DNA from: AP-16 sp036395835
GTDB lineage: Bacteria > Pseudomonadota > Alphaproteobacteria > Rhizobiales > Xanthobacteraceae
NCBI GenBank assembly: GCA_036395835.1
Contig: DASWCW010000246.1
Span: forward strand, 1 to 7,070
Direction: 5' to 3'
Length of the DNA stretch: 7,070 nucleotides
The position numbers were made by a program, and so were the translations under genes. Under the pieces are notes generated by a model, which did not search any database, had not been told where the DNA came from, and worked only from the letters and a program-made list of their open reading frames with translations. Positions 1-6,385 of the stretch are shown here, one piece after another (position 1 is the first letter of the stretch; the number at the start of each line of letters is the position of its first letter).

Positions 1-1698
1 CTCGGCGGCCTCGAGCATATCGGCCGCGACCTTGATCGCCTTCTCGCGCACCTTGTGGGCGGCAAGATGCGCGGAAGAGCCGGCCGCGACCGCGACGCGG
101 CTCGCGATCGTGCCGATGCCGTGCGGGAACCTCGCGGTATCGGCGGATTCGACGCGGACATCCTCGATCGGGACCGCGAGCACGTCGGCGGTGACCTGGG
201 CCAGCATGGTGTGATGGCCCTGACCCTGGCTCGCCGCGCCGGTCGTCACCAGCACCTTGCCGTTGCGCTCGATTTTCACCGCCGCGCCTTCGAACGGCGG
301 AAGCCCGGTGTCCTCGACATAGCTGGCGAGGCCGAGGCCGAGGAACCTCCCCTGCCCGCGCGCCTCTTCCTGGCGCTTGCGAAAATCCGCGGCACCGATC
401 GATGCGAGCGCCCCCTCGAGACAGGCGTAATAATCGCCGCTGTCGTAGGCAACCGGCGAGCCGTCGCGGGCCAGCATCCCGGTCCGGTACGGAAATTGCT
501 CGGCGCGGACGAAGCTGCGGCGGCGCACTTCGGCGCGATCGATGTTCAGCTCGCGCGCGACGCGGTCGGCGAGCCGCTCCAGCACGAACGCCACATTGGG
601 ACGGCCGGCGCCGCGCACCGGGCTCGTCGGAACCTTGTTGGTGAACGCGACCTCGATCGCGATATCGAGCGCAGCCAGCGCATAAGGCCCCGGAAACGGC
701 GCCAGCAGGGTCGCCGGCAGGATCAGCCCGTACGGCAGATAGGCGCCGTTGTCGTGCAGGCAGCGTCCGCGCACCGCGAGCAGGCGGCCGGTTTCATCCG
801 CCGCAACCTCGACCTCCCAGAGCTCGTCGCGCTGCTGATTGGTGGCCAGAAAATGCTCACGCCGGTCCTCGACCCATTTGACCGGCCGTTTCAGCTTGCG
901 CGCGGCAAGCGCGATCGCAAATTCCTCGGGGTAGATGCCGGCCTTGGGGCCGAAGCCGCCGCCGACGTGCGGCGCGACGACGCGAACGCGGCTCTCGTCG
1001 AGGCCGATCCAGCCGGCGAGCGCGCGCCGCACCATGTAGGGCGCCTGGGTCGAGCTGAAGACCGTGAGCTGGCCCGAGAGCGCGTCCTCGACCGCGACGA
1101 CGCCGCGGCACTCCATGGCGTGGCATCCGCCGCGGGTCTGCAGGATGCGCTCGCGAAAGACGTGCGGTGCGCGCGCGAACACTTCATCGACATTGCCGAA
1201 GCGCCCGCGCATGGTGGCGGCGCGATTGTCGGGCGCGTCCTCATGCGCCTTCGGCGCATTCGGGTCGAGCGCGGAAGCGAGATCCGCCGCGACCGGCAAC
1301 GGCTCGTAATCGATCTCGACCCGCTCGCAGGCGTCCTCGGCGATGCCGCGCGTCGCGGCGATGACCAGCACGATCGCCTCGCCGACGTAGCGCGCCGCCG
1401 CCGTCGCCAGCACGTGCTGGGTGCGGTTCTGCTTGAGCAGCGGCGAGGGCGCGAACTGCGGCATCGGCCTTTCGGCCGCATCGAGATCGGCGGCCGTGAG
1501 CACGGCGACGACGCCCGGCAGCGCTTCGGCCGCGGCCTTGTCGATGGCCCGGATTCTCGCGTGGGCATGCGGCGAGCGCACGAACGCCGCTTCGAGCATG
1601 CCGGGAAGCTCGATGTCGTCGAGATAACGGCCGCGTCCGGTGAGAAGATCGGGGTCCTCGAGGCGCGGAACTTTCGCACCGAAATAGCGCACGCCCAT
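1..1698 (-). CDS. Molybdopterin-binding (large) subunit of a xanthine dehydrogenase/CO dehydrogenase-family molybdenum hydroxylase, C-terminus cut by window edge
   Basis: Catalytic subunit of a molybdenum hydroxylase, an enzyme class that hydroxylates its substrate with water-derived oxygen and passes electrons through [2Fe-2S] clusters. The window holds 566 codons from ATG, open to base 1. Family members usually have about 750-800 residues, so roughly 200 are missing, including the region of the catalytic glutamate. Residues about 20-130 form the aldehyde oxidase/xanthine dehydrogenase a/b hammerhead domain (RYVGEAIVLVIA at 103-114). The first cofactor-binding domain follows, with VGGGFGPK at 245-252 and the active-site loop PVRGAGRP at 360-367. 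The second begins near 415, with SQGQGHH at 490-496 and GIGTIASR at 527-534. The loop lacks the CSFR motif of form I CO dehydrogenase, so CO is an unlikely substrate. The start is supported by GGAAGG 8 bases upstream and a 3-bp gap from the [2Fe-2S] subunit gene. Family is certain; substrate is unknown. Confidence 0.95.
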   Translation of the reverse strand, partial: MGVRYFGAKVPRLEDPDLLTGRGRYLDDIELPGMLEAAFVRSPHAHARIRAIDKAAAEALPGVVAVLTAADLDAAERPMPQFAPSPLLKQNRTQHVLATAAARYVGEAIVLVIAATRGIAEDACERVEIDYEPLPVAADLASALDPNAPKAHEDAPDNRAATMRGRFGNVDEVFARAPHVFRERILQTRGGCHAMECRGVVAVEDALSGQLTVFSSTQAPYMVRRALAGWIGLDESRVRVVAPHVGGGFGPKAGIYPEEFAIALAARKLKRPVKWVEDRREHFLATNQQRDELWEVEVAADETGRLLAVRGRCLHDNGAYLPYGLILPATLLAPFPGPYALAALDIAIEVAFTNKVPTSPVRGAGRPNVAFVLERLADRVARELNIDRAEVRRRSFVRAEQFPYRTGMLARDGSPVAYDSGDYYACLEGALASIGAADFRKRQEEARGQGRFLGLGLASYVEDTGLPPFEGAAVKIERNGKVLVTTGAASQGQGHHTMLAQVTADVLAVPIEDVRVESADTARFPHGIGTIASRVAVAAGSSAHLAAHKVREKAIKVAADMLEAAE

Positions 1699-1701
1699 GG
1701 G

Positions 1702-2184
1702 TCACGCCTTCCGCATCGCGCGCGCCGCGTCGAGCGCCGCATCGACGATGCTCTCGTAGCCGGTGCACCGGCACAGGTTACCCGAGATCGCGTCGCGGAT
1801 CGCATGCTCGTCGGCGTCGGGATGCTCGCCGAGAAACGCGGTGAGCGTCATCAGCATGCCGGGCGTGCAGAATCCGCATTGCAGGCCATGACGATTGCGG
1901 AACGCCTGCTGCAGCGGATTGAGCGCGCCGCCCTCCCCTGCCAGTCCTTCGACCGTGGTGATCTCGGTCCCGTCGGCCTGCACCGCGAACAAGAGGCACG
2001 AGCGCACGGCCGCGCCATCGAGCAGCACCGTGCAGGCCCCGCACGCGCCGTGCTCGCAGCCGATGTGGGTACCGGTCAGCCCGAGATCGTGGCGCAGGAA
2101 ATCGGCGAGGTGTTTTCGCGGCTCGACCTCGCCGGCGAAGGCGCGGCCGTTGACGCGCAGGGTGACGGGGTGCGTGGCGGACAT
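1702..2184 (-). CDS. [2Fe-2S] iron-sulfur subunit of a molybdenum hydroxylase (CoxS/XdhA-type)
   Basis: Small electron-transfer subunit of the same molybdenum hydroxylase; it relays electrons from the molybdenum centre towards the flavin subunit. It is full length at 160 residues (family usually about 150-170). Residues 1-80 are a plant-type ferredoxin domain with cluster ligands C43, C48, C51 and C63 (CEHGACGAC, then RSC). The C-terminal helical domain binds the second cluster through C103, C106, C138 and C140 (QCGFC and CRCTGY). All eight cysteines are present, so the subunit looks functional. There is no signal peptide, which fits a cytoplasmic enzyme. The start at 2184 has only a weak ribosome binding site. 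The molybdopterin subunit follows 3 bp downstream. No FAD-subunit gene lies immediately upstream, where the antitoxin relic sits; it could lie beyond the left edge. The exact substrate cannot be read from this subunit. Confidence 0.97.
   Translation of the reverse strand: MSATHPVTLRVNGRAFAGEVEPRKHLADFLRHDLGLTGTHIGCEHGACGACTVLLDGAAVRSCLLFAVQADGTEITTVEGLAGEGGALNPLQQAFRNRHGLQCGFCTPGMLMTLTAFLGEHPDADEHAIRDAISGNLCRCTGYESIVDAALDAARAMRKA
1707..1712 (-). promoter_or_regulatory. Ribosome binding site of the molybdopterin-subunit gene
   Basis: GGAAGG on the minus strand lies 8 bases before the ATG at 1698. It sits inside the last sense codons of the [2Fe-2S] subunit gene, whose stop is at 1702-1704. 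This fixes the large-subunit start and points to translational coupling of the two subunits. Confidence 0.75.
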
Positions 2185-2275
2185 CGGCTCAAGCTATTCC
2201 GCATTCAAAACAAGGTTCGGGTGTTCTACGATGTTTCCGGTTCGACCGTCGAGATCCTGGCGAGTTGACCAAGTC

Positions 2276-2280
2276 GGAGG
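2276..2280 (+). promoter_or_regulatory. Ribosome binding site of the antitoxin relic
   Basis: A perfect GGAGG lies 7 bases before the ATG at 2288 on the plus strand. It is one of the clearest Shine-Dalgarno sequences in the window and supports 2288 as the original start of the now frameshifted antitoxin gene. I could not identify a convincing promoter upstream of it. Confidence 0.7.
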
Positions 2281-2287
2281 CTGAATC

Positions 2288-2555
2288 ATGGCTGGATCGA
2301 GCCGCAAGCCGCGAATGAGGGAGGTTCCGCTGTCCGAGGTCAAGGACGACCTCTCGCGTTTTCTGCGCGAGGCCGAGAGAGAGGAAATCGTGATCACCGG
2401 CACGGCAAGCCGCCAGACTGCTGATCGGCTTCGGAACGGAAGACGATTGGTTTGACTATCGGCTCGAGAACGATCCCCACTTCTTGCGTCGCATCGAGCG
2501 GGGTCGCAAAAGCCTTCGGGCTGGCCGCGGCGTTCGCCTGGAGGATGTGGAATAA
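2288..2555 (+). pseudogene. Frameshifted Phd/YefM-family antitoxin relic, no toxin partner
   Basis: Phd/YefM antitoxins neutralise a cognate toxin and repress their own operon. From ATG 2288 the first frame reads MREVPLSEVKDDLSRFL and EEIVIT, typical of the N-terminal DNA-binding part of the family. It then leaves frame and stops at TGA 2453-2455 after 55 codons. The family-like C-terminal half (LLIGFGTEDDWFDYRLEND, then FLRRIERGRKSLRAGRGVRLEDVE) continues one frame over, to TAA 2553-2555. The two halves fit if one base was lost near 2398-2399 and another near 2412-2413. Restoring both gives RHGKPA between the halves and an 89-residue protein. The gene runs opposite to its neighbours. Only 24 bp separate its end from the livF stop codon, so no toxin gene fits downstream. 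Two sequencing errors are an alternative to true decay. Family assignment is from remembered conserved pattern. Confidence 0.8.
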
Positions 2556-2579
2556 GCAACGATTGCCTCCTTCGGTGCC

Positions 2580-3290
2580 CTACCCGAAATACGCCTCCTG
2601 CACCTCCTTGTGGCTCGCCAGTTGCGCCGGCGTGCCGGCCGCCACCACGCGGCCCTTGGCGAGCACGTAGCCGTAGTGCGCCACCGCGAGCGTCTGGTGC
2701 ACGTTCTGCTCGACCAGGAACACACTGATGCCGCGCTCCTGGATTGTTCGCACGATATTGAAATTCTCCTTGACCAGGATCGGCGAGAGCCCGAGCGACG
2801 GCTCGTCGATCAGCAGGAGCTGCGGCGCCCGCATCAGCCCGCGACCGATCGACACCATCGCCTGCTCGCCGCCGGACATGGTGCCGGCGAGCTGGGCCCG
2901 GCGCTCGGCAAGCCGCGGGAACATTGCGAGGACCTCGTCGAGGCGCCCGCGCGTCACCGCCTGCGAGCTTTCCTGATAGGCGCCCATCCGCAGATTCTCC
3001 TCCACCGTGAACTTGGGAAACACCTTGCGGCCTTCCGGAATGCAGGCGATGCCCGCCGCGATGATTCGATGCGTCGGCAGTTTGGTGATGTCGAGCCCGT
3101 CGAGCAGGATGCGTCCCGCGCGCGCCGGGGTGAGCCCCAGGATCGAGCGGATCAGGGTGGTCTTGCCGGCGCCGTTCGCGCCCAACAGGCAGGTGATGCG
3201 GCCGGGCTCGACCGCGAGCGACACCCCTTCGAGCACGTCGGCTCTGTCGTAGGCGGTATAGACCCGCTCGATGGTGAGGCCCGCGCCCAT
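2580..3290 (-). CDS. livF: Branched-chain amino acid-type ABC transporter ATP-binding protein LivF
   Basis: One of the two cytoplasmic ATPases of the Liv-type (HAAT) importer; it pairs with LivG under the LivH/LivM channel. The protein has 236 residues, normal for LivF. Walker A is GANGAGKTT (37-45), the signature is MSGGEQ (138-143), and Walker B is LLLIDEP with D162 and E163. The switch position reads VEQN with Q195, which is usual in LivF. IPEGRKVFPKFTVEENL (84-100) is the typical LivF stretch after the Q-loop region. The frame remains open to 3728, but that extension is an out-of-frame reading of livG. The true ATG at 3290 shares its A with the livG stop (TGATG) and has GGGAG 7 bases upstream. 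It is the last gene of the transporter operon, and I saw no clear terminator after it. Confidence 0.97.
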   Translation of the reverse strand: MGAGLTIERVYTAYDRADVLEGVSLAVEPGRITCLLGANGAGKTTLIRSILGLTPARAGRILLDGLDITKLPTHRIIAAGIACIPEGRKVFPKFTVEENLRMGAYQESSQAVTRGRLDEVLAMFPRLAERRAQLAGTMSGGEQAMVSIGRGLMRAPQLLLIDEPSLGLSPILVKENFNIVRTIQERGISVFLVEQNVHQTLAVAHYGYVLAKGRVVAAGTPAQLASHKEVQEAYFG

Positions 3291-4066
3291 CAGGCCACTC
3301 CCAGATAGGCTTCCTGCACCTGGGGCTCGGCGGCGATCTGCTGGTAGGGTCCTTCGGCGATCTTGCGGCCGAAATTCAATACGACGCAACGCCGGGTGAT
3401 GCGCTCGATCACCCCCATCTCGTGCTCGACGATGATGATCGTCAGGTCGGCCCGGTGATCGCGAATCTGTAGGATGTCGCGCATCAGCTCGGCGGTCTCG
3501 TCCTGGGTCATGCCGGCGGAGGGCTCGTCGAGCAGCAAGAGCTTCGGCTCGCCGATCAGCGCCCGACAGATCTCGATGCGGCGCCGGTCGATCATCGGCA
3601 ATCCGGCGACCGGCTCGAACATGCGTTCGGCGAGCGGCGGATCGAACACCTCGACCAGCGCGCGCGCCGCGGAATAGTTTTCCTGCAACTCGCTCCGGAA
3701 CGCGCCGCGGCGCATCAGGTTGAACCAAAGTCCCTGATTGAGGCGCGTGTGGTTGCCGATCATGATGTTGTCGAAGATCGACAACGGCAGCGAGAGCCGC
3801 GAGCGCTGGAAGGTGCGGGAAATGCCGGCGCGATGCACTTTCTGCGGCGAGGCGCGTCCGATCTCGGCGCCCTCGAACCGGATCGATCCGGCATCGGCGC
3901 CGTAGATGCCGGTGACGACGTTGAACAACGTGGTCTTACCCGAGCCGTTGGGGCCGATCAGACCCAAAATCTCGCCGCGGTCGACCGCGAGATCGACGCC
4001 GTCGAGCGCGGTCACGCCGCCGAACTTCTTCGTGAGCCCGCGCACTTCGAGCAGAGCCGCCGTCAT
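3290..4066 (-). CDS. livG: Branched-chain amino acid-type ABC transporter ATP-binding protein LivG
   Basis: Second cytoplasmic ATPase of the importer, 258 residues, normal for LivG. Walker A is GPNGSGKTT (38-46), the Q-loop is RTFQ with Q87, Walker B is LLLLDEP with D180 and E181, and the switch histidine is H215 in VEHEMGV. The C-terminal QVQEAYLG is the common Liv ATPase ending. The ABC signature expected just before RRRIEICRAL (LSYGQ or similar in most LivG) reads LPMID at 156-160, so the motif is degenerate although the rest of the domain is intact. Its start ATG at 4066 overlaps the livM stop by 4 bases (ATGA); the ribosome binding site is poor, so it probably depends on coupling to livM. 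An upstream in-frame start at 4393 is rejected because that stretch is an out-of-frame reading of livM. Confidence 0.96.
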   Translation of the reverse strand: MTAALLEVRGLTKKFGGVTALDGVDLAVDRGEILGLIGPNGSGKTTLFNVVTGIYGADAGSIRFEGAEIGRASPQKVHRAGISRTFQRSRLSLPLSIFDNIMIGNHTRLNQGLWFNLMRRGAFRSELQENYSAARALVEVFDPPLAERMFEPVAGLPMIDRRRIEICRALIGEPKLLLLDEPSAGMTQDETAELMRDILQIRDHRADLTIIIVEHEMGVIERITRRCVVLNFGRKIAEGPYQQIAAEPQVQEAYLGVA

Positions 4067-5223
4067 GGCCGCCACGCGGGAAAATAGCGCCGCACCGGCC
4101 GCGGCAGCAGGCCTTCCGGCCGGAACAGCAGCACCAGGATGACCATCCCGGCATAGAGCAGGAAGCGGTATTCCTGGATCGCCTGCAGCTTCTCGGGAAC
4201 CAATATGACGATGACGGTCGCGGCCAGCACGCCCCAGGGATTGCCGATGCCGCCGAGCAGCAGGATCGAAACCAGGATCAGCGAATCGGCAAACGTATAA
4301 TTGTTGGGCGCGACGAAGCCGCCGAGCATGCCGTACAGCGCGCCGGCGATCCCGATGAGGAAATTGCCGAGCAGGAACGCGGTGGTCTTCCAACGGGCGA
4401 TGTCGAGGCCGAAACAGCGCGCCGCGGTTTCATCGAGCCTGAGCGCGTCGAGGTTGAGCCCGATCCAGGAGCGCTCGACCCGGCGCACCAGCACGAAGGC
4501 GCCGATCAGCAGCAGCAGGCTGACGATGAAATAATTCAGGTAGAACGACAACTCGATGCGACGGCCGAGCTCGATGTTGTCGTTGAACGACCAGCCGAGA
4601 ATCTTCATGCCCGGAACCTGCATCCCCTGCGGACCGCCGAGCACGTCGTTGACCTCGATAAAGGTCTTGAACAGCAGCGCGAACGCGATGGTCACCACGG
4701 CGGCGTAATGGCCGCGCGTGCGCAACACCGGCACCACCAGCAGCGAGCCGACCAGCGCGGCCAACAACCCGCCGATGAACAGCACCAGCAGATGCGGGAC
4801 GGCGGTATGCACGAGCAGGACCGACGACGTATAGGCGCCGATGCCGAAGAACGAAGCACCGGCGAAATTGAGCACGCCCGCGTAGCCGAACTGCAGATTG
4901 AGCCCCAAGGTTGCCACCGCATAGAGCAGGACGCTGTTCACCAGCAGCAGCACGAAATGATTGTCGTAGAACCAGCCCGCGACCGCGAGCGCGGCGAGGA
5001 TCGCGAGAGCACCCAGCATATCCTCGTGCTCGGCGAAGCTGCGGCCGACGTCCTCCAGCAAGCCGAGCCGTTTTGCCGCAAGCACGGCGAGGATCGCCAG
5101 CGCCAGGAGCGCGATGATGACCGCCTGCCGCTCGGCCGCGAGCAGAACGATCACATAGACGGCGACCAGCGCCAGCGCGGCAACGCCCGGCAGCAAACGC
5201 GATCTCGGCTGCGGCCCGCGCAT
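4063..5223 (-). CDS. livM: Branched-chain amino acid-type ABC transporter permease LivM
   Basis: Inner-membrane permease that forms the translocation channel with LivH. It has 386 residues, within the LivM range of about 320-425, with roughly ten hydrophobic segments. LivM-typical stretches are FGYAGVLNFAGASFFGIGAY (112-131), LGGPQGM (195-201), ETAARCFGLDIARWK (265-279), which is the cytoplasmic loop contacting the ATPases, GGIGNPWG (324-331) and the C-terminal FRPEGLLPR (367-375). The N-terminal 80 residues hold extra hydrophobic helices with an acidic linker (EDVGRSFAEHED at 57-68), as in longer LivM proteins. The start lies 4 bp after the livH stop and the stop overlaps the livG start, so it is co-translated in the operon. 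Confidence 0.97.
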   Translation of the reverse strand: MRGPQPRSRLLPGVAALALVAVYVIVLLAAERQAVIIALLALAILAVLAAKRLGLLEDVGRSFAEHEDMLGALAILAALAVAGWFYDNHFVLLLVNSVLLYAVATLGLNLQFGYAGVLNFAGASFFGIGAYTSSVLLVHTAVPHLLVLFIGGLLAALVGSLLVVPVLRTRGHYAAVVTIAFALLFKTFIEVNDVLGGPQGMQVPGMKILGWSFNDNIELGRRIELSFYLNYFIVSLLLLIGAFVLVRRVERSWIGLNLDALRLDETAARCFGLDIARWKTTAFLLGNFLIGIAGALYGMLGGFVAPNNYTFADSLILVSILLLGGIGNPWGVLAATVIVILVPEKLQAIQEYRFLLYAGMVILVLLFRPEGLLPRPVRRYFPAWRP

Positions 5224-5227
5224 CCGG

Positions 5228-6148
5228 TCAGACCCGCTCGCTGATCTTTTCGCGGATCAGGCCGGTCGGCCGCCACGCCATCAGCACGATCACTACCGCG
5301 AAGGCGAACACGTCCTTGTAGGCGCTGGCGAACGGCAGGGCGACGGCACCGATGGTCTGCAGGGCCGCGAACACGAAGCCGCCGAGGATCGCGCCGTAGA
5401 TGCTGCCGAGCCCGCCGATGATGGCGGCGCTGAAGCCGATCACGCCGAGCAACAGCCCGATGCCGAAATTGATCTCGTTATAGTACAGCCCGTTCATGAG
5501 CCCGGCGAAGGCCGCCAGCGCCGAGCCGATGCCGAACGTCGTGAGCACCACGGCGGTGAAATTCACCCCCATGGTGCGGGCAGTCTCCTCGTCCTGCGCG
5601 ACCGCACGAATGGCGAGGCCGAGCTTGGTCTTTTGCAGCATCAGCTGCAGGCCGACGATGACGATCACGCCTGCCGCCAGCATCAGCGTATTGTCGAGCC
5701 GCAGCGTGAAATGCCCGAAGCTCGCTGCGGTGCCCGGCAACAGCGCCGGAAACGGCTTGGGGTTGGCGCCGCCCGGATAGAACAGCCGCACCGCCTCGCG
5801 CAGCACCGTGCCAAGCATGAGGGTGGCGAGCAGCGTGTTGAGCGCCGGCGCGCCGCGCAGCGGCATCACCACGTAGCGGGCGATCAGCACGCCGAGCAGC
5901 GCCATCGCCGCGACCGCCGCAACGAGCATCGCCGCGAGCTCGACAACGCGCGAGCTCAGCCCCGCGGCTTGCAGCGCGACGAAGGTTGCGAGCGCGGTGA
6001 AGGCGCCGACCGTGAGCACGTCGCCGTGCGAGAACTTGATGACGTCGAGCACGCCGAAGAACAGCGTGAACCCCACCGCGACCAGCGCGTACATCATGCC
6101 GAGCATGAGCCCGTTCATGACGTATTGGGCAAAGAGCCCGGCGTCCAT
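5228..6148 (-). CDS. livH: Branched-chain amino acid-type ABC transporter permease LivH
   Basis: Partner inner-membrane permease of LivM. It has 306 residues, normal for LivH, with about eight hydrophobic segments. Family marks are NGLMLGMMYALVAVGFTLFF (12-31), IKFSHGDVLTVGAF (37-50), the ATPase-contact loop AIRAVAQDEETARTMGVN (179-196), IIGGLGSIYGAILGG (243-257) and the C-terminal RPTGLI (293-298). The start ATG at 6148 is the natural N-terminus, beginning MDAGLFAQYVMNG, with GGAA 8 bases upstream. It is separated from the binding-protein gene by 237 bp containing a large palindrome, unlike the tight junctions further down the operon, so its expression level may be set separately from that of the binding protein. 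Confidence 0.97.
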   Translation of the reverse strand: MDAGLFAQYVMNGLMLGMMYALVAVGFTLFFGVLDVIKFSHGDVLTVGAFTALATFVALQAAGLSSRVVELAAMLVAAVAAMALLGVLIARYVVMPLRGAPALNTLLATLMLGTVLREAVRLFYPGGANPKPFPALLPGTAASFGHFTLRLDNTLMLAAGVIVIVGLQLMLQKTKLGLAIRAVAQDEETARTMGVNFTAVVLTTFGIGSALAAFAGLMNGLYYNEINFGIGLLLGVIGFSAAIIGGLGSIYGAILGGFVFAALQTIGAVALPFASAYKDVFAFAVVIVLMAWRPTGLIREKISERV

Positions 6149-6197
6149 GCTCGAGTTCCGAGGATTACGACATCAAAAGCTGCCGCCAACTCGGCGG

Positions 6198-6302
6198 GCT
6201 CCCTCTCCCCACCACACTGGGGAGAGCGACAGGGTGAGGGGTCAAGAGCAAATGAGAGGGCAAAACCCCTCACTCCACCCCTCTCCCGATGGGAGAGGGA
6301 GC
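6198..6302. repeat. Large imperfect palindrome with two inner hairpins (REP/BIME-like intergenic repeat)
   Basis: The 105-bp element has perfect 12-bp outer arms, GCTCCCTCTCCC at 6198-6209 and its complement at 6291-6302. Inside are an 8-bp hairpin (CTCTCCCC 6203-6210 with GGGGAGAG 6219-6226, 8-nt loop), a second inverted pair GTGAGGGG 6234-6241 with CCCCTCAC 6266-6273, and a 9-bp hairpin (CCCTCTCCC 6279-6287 with GGGAGAGGG 6291-6299, 3-nt loop). The arms are alternatives, so the RNA could fold as one long stem or as two or three small ones. No T-run follows on either strand, so it is not a standard terminator. Such palindromes are dispersed in many Hyphomicrobiales genomes. Here it lies just after the binding-protein gene and before livH, the position where REP elements stabilise upstream mRNA in other transport operons; that role is inferred. 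Confidence 0.85.
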
Positions 6303-6385
6303 AGGTCGAGCCAGCCTCGAGTACGTCGGTCATGATGAAGCTCGGCGTTCTCGGCATTGACATGCAGCGCAACGAGCGGCCGTGA

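Noticed and set aside
891..1805. A 304-codon minus-strand open frame over the hydroxylase junction
   Set aside because: Its translation is low-complexity Arg/Ser/Ala sequence, out of frame with the well-conserved small and large subunits in the same region.
55..2268. A 737-codon plus-strand open frame spanning the antisense of both hydroxylase genes
   Set aside because: It is the exactly in-register complement of both minus-strand genes, which share one frame. Antisense stops there need TTA, CTA or TCA codons in the real genes, and these are rare at high GC. The translation is rich in Arg, Ala and Asp with no domain, and the minus-strand proteins have complete family motifs.
2452..2670. A 72-codon plus-strand open frame starting near the end of the antitoxin relic
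   Set aside because: It is a different frame from the recognisable antitoxin C-terminal half and runs into the antisense of livF; no family features.
4708..5244. A 178-codon plus-strand open frame antisense to livM, and a 250-codon one at 5633-6385 antisense to livH
   Set aside because: Both are Gln/Arg/His-rich antisense readings of hydrophobic permease genes, an expected artefact of Leu/Ala/Val codons read backwards.
6203..6226. Possible rho-independent terminator after the binding-protein gene
   Set aside because: The stem is strong, but no run of T follows on either strand and the element has several nested palindromic arms, so a REP-like repeat fits better.
6150..6322. CTCGAGT present on both sides of the palindrome (6150-6156 and 6316-6322) as a possible target-site duplication
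   Set aside because: The copies are not adjacent to the element ends (about 41 bp and 13 bp away), and a 7-bp match is not surprising in such a sequence.
6115..6372. An 85-codon minus-strand open frame over the palindrome containing a HRERGGVRG-like stretch
   Set aside because: This peptide pattern is simply the palindromic repeat read in frame, a common source of false small genes; it also runs into the start of livH.
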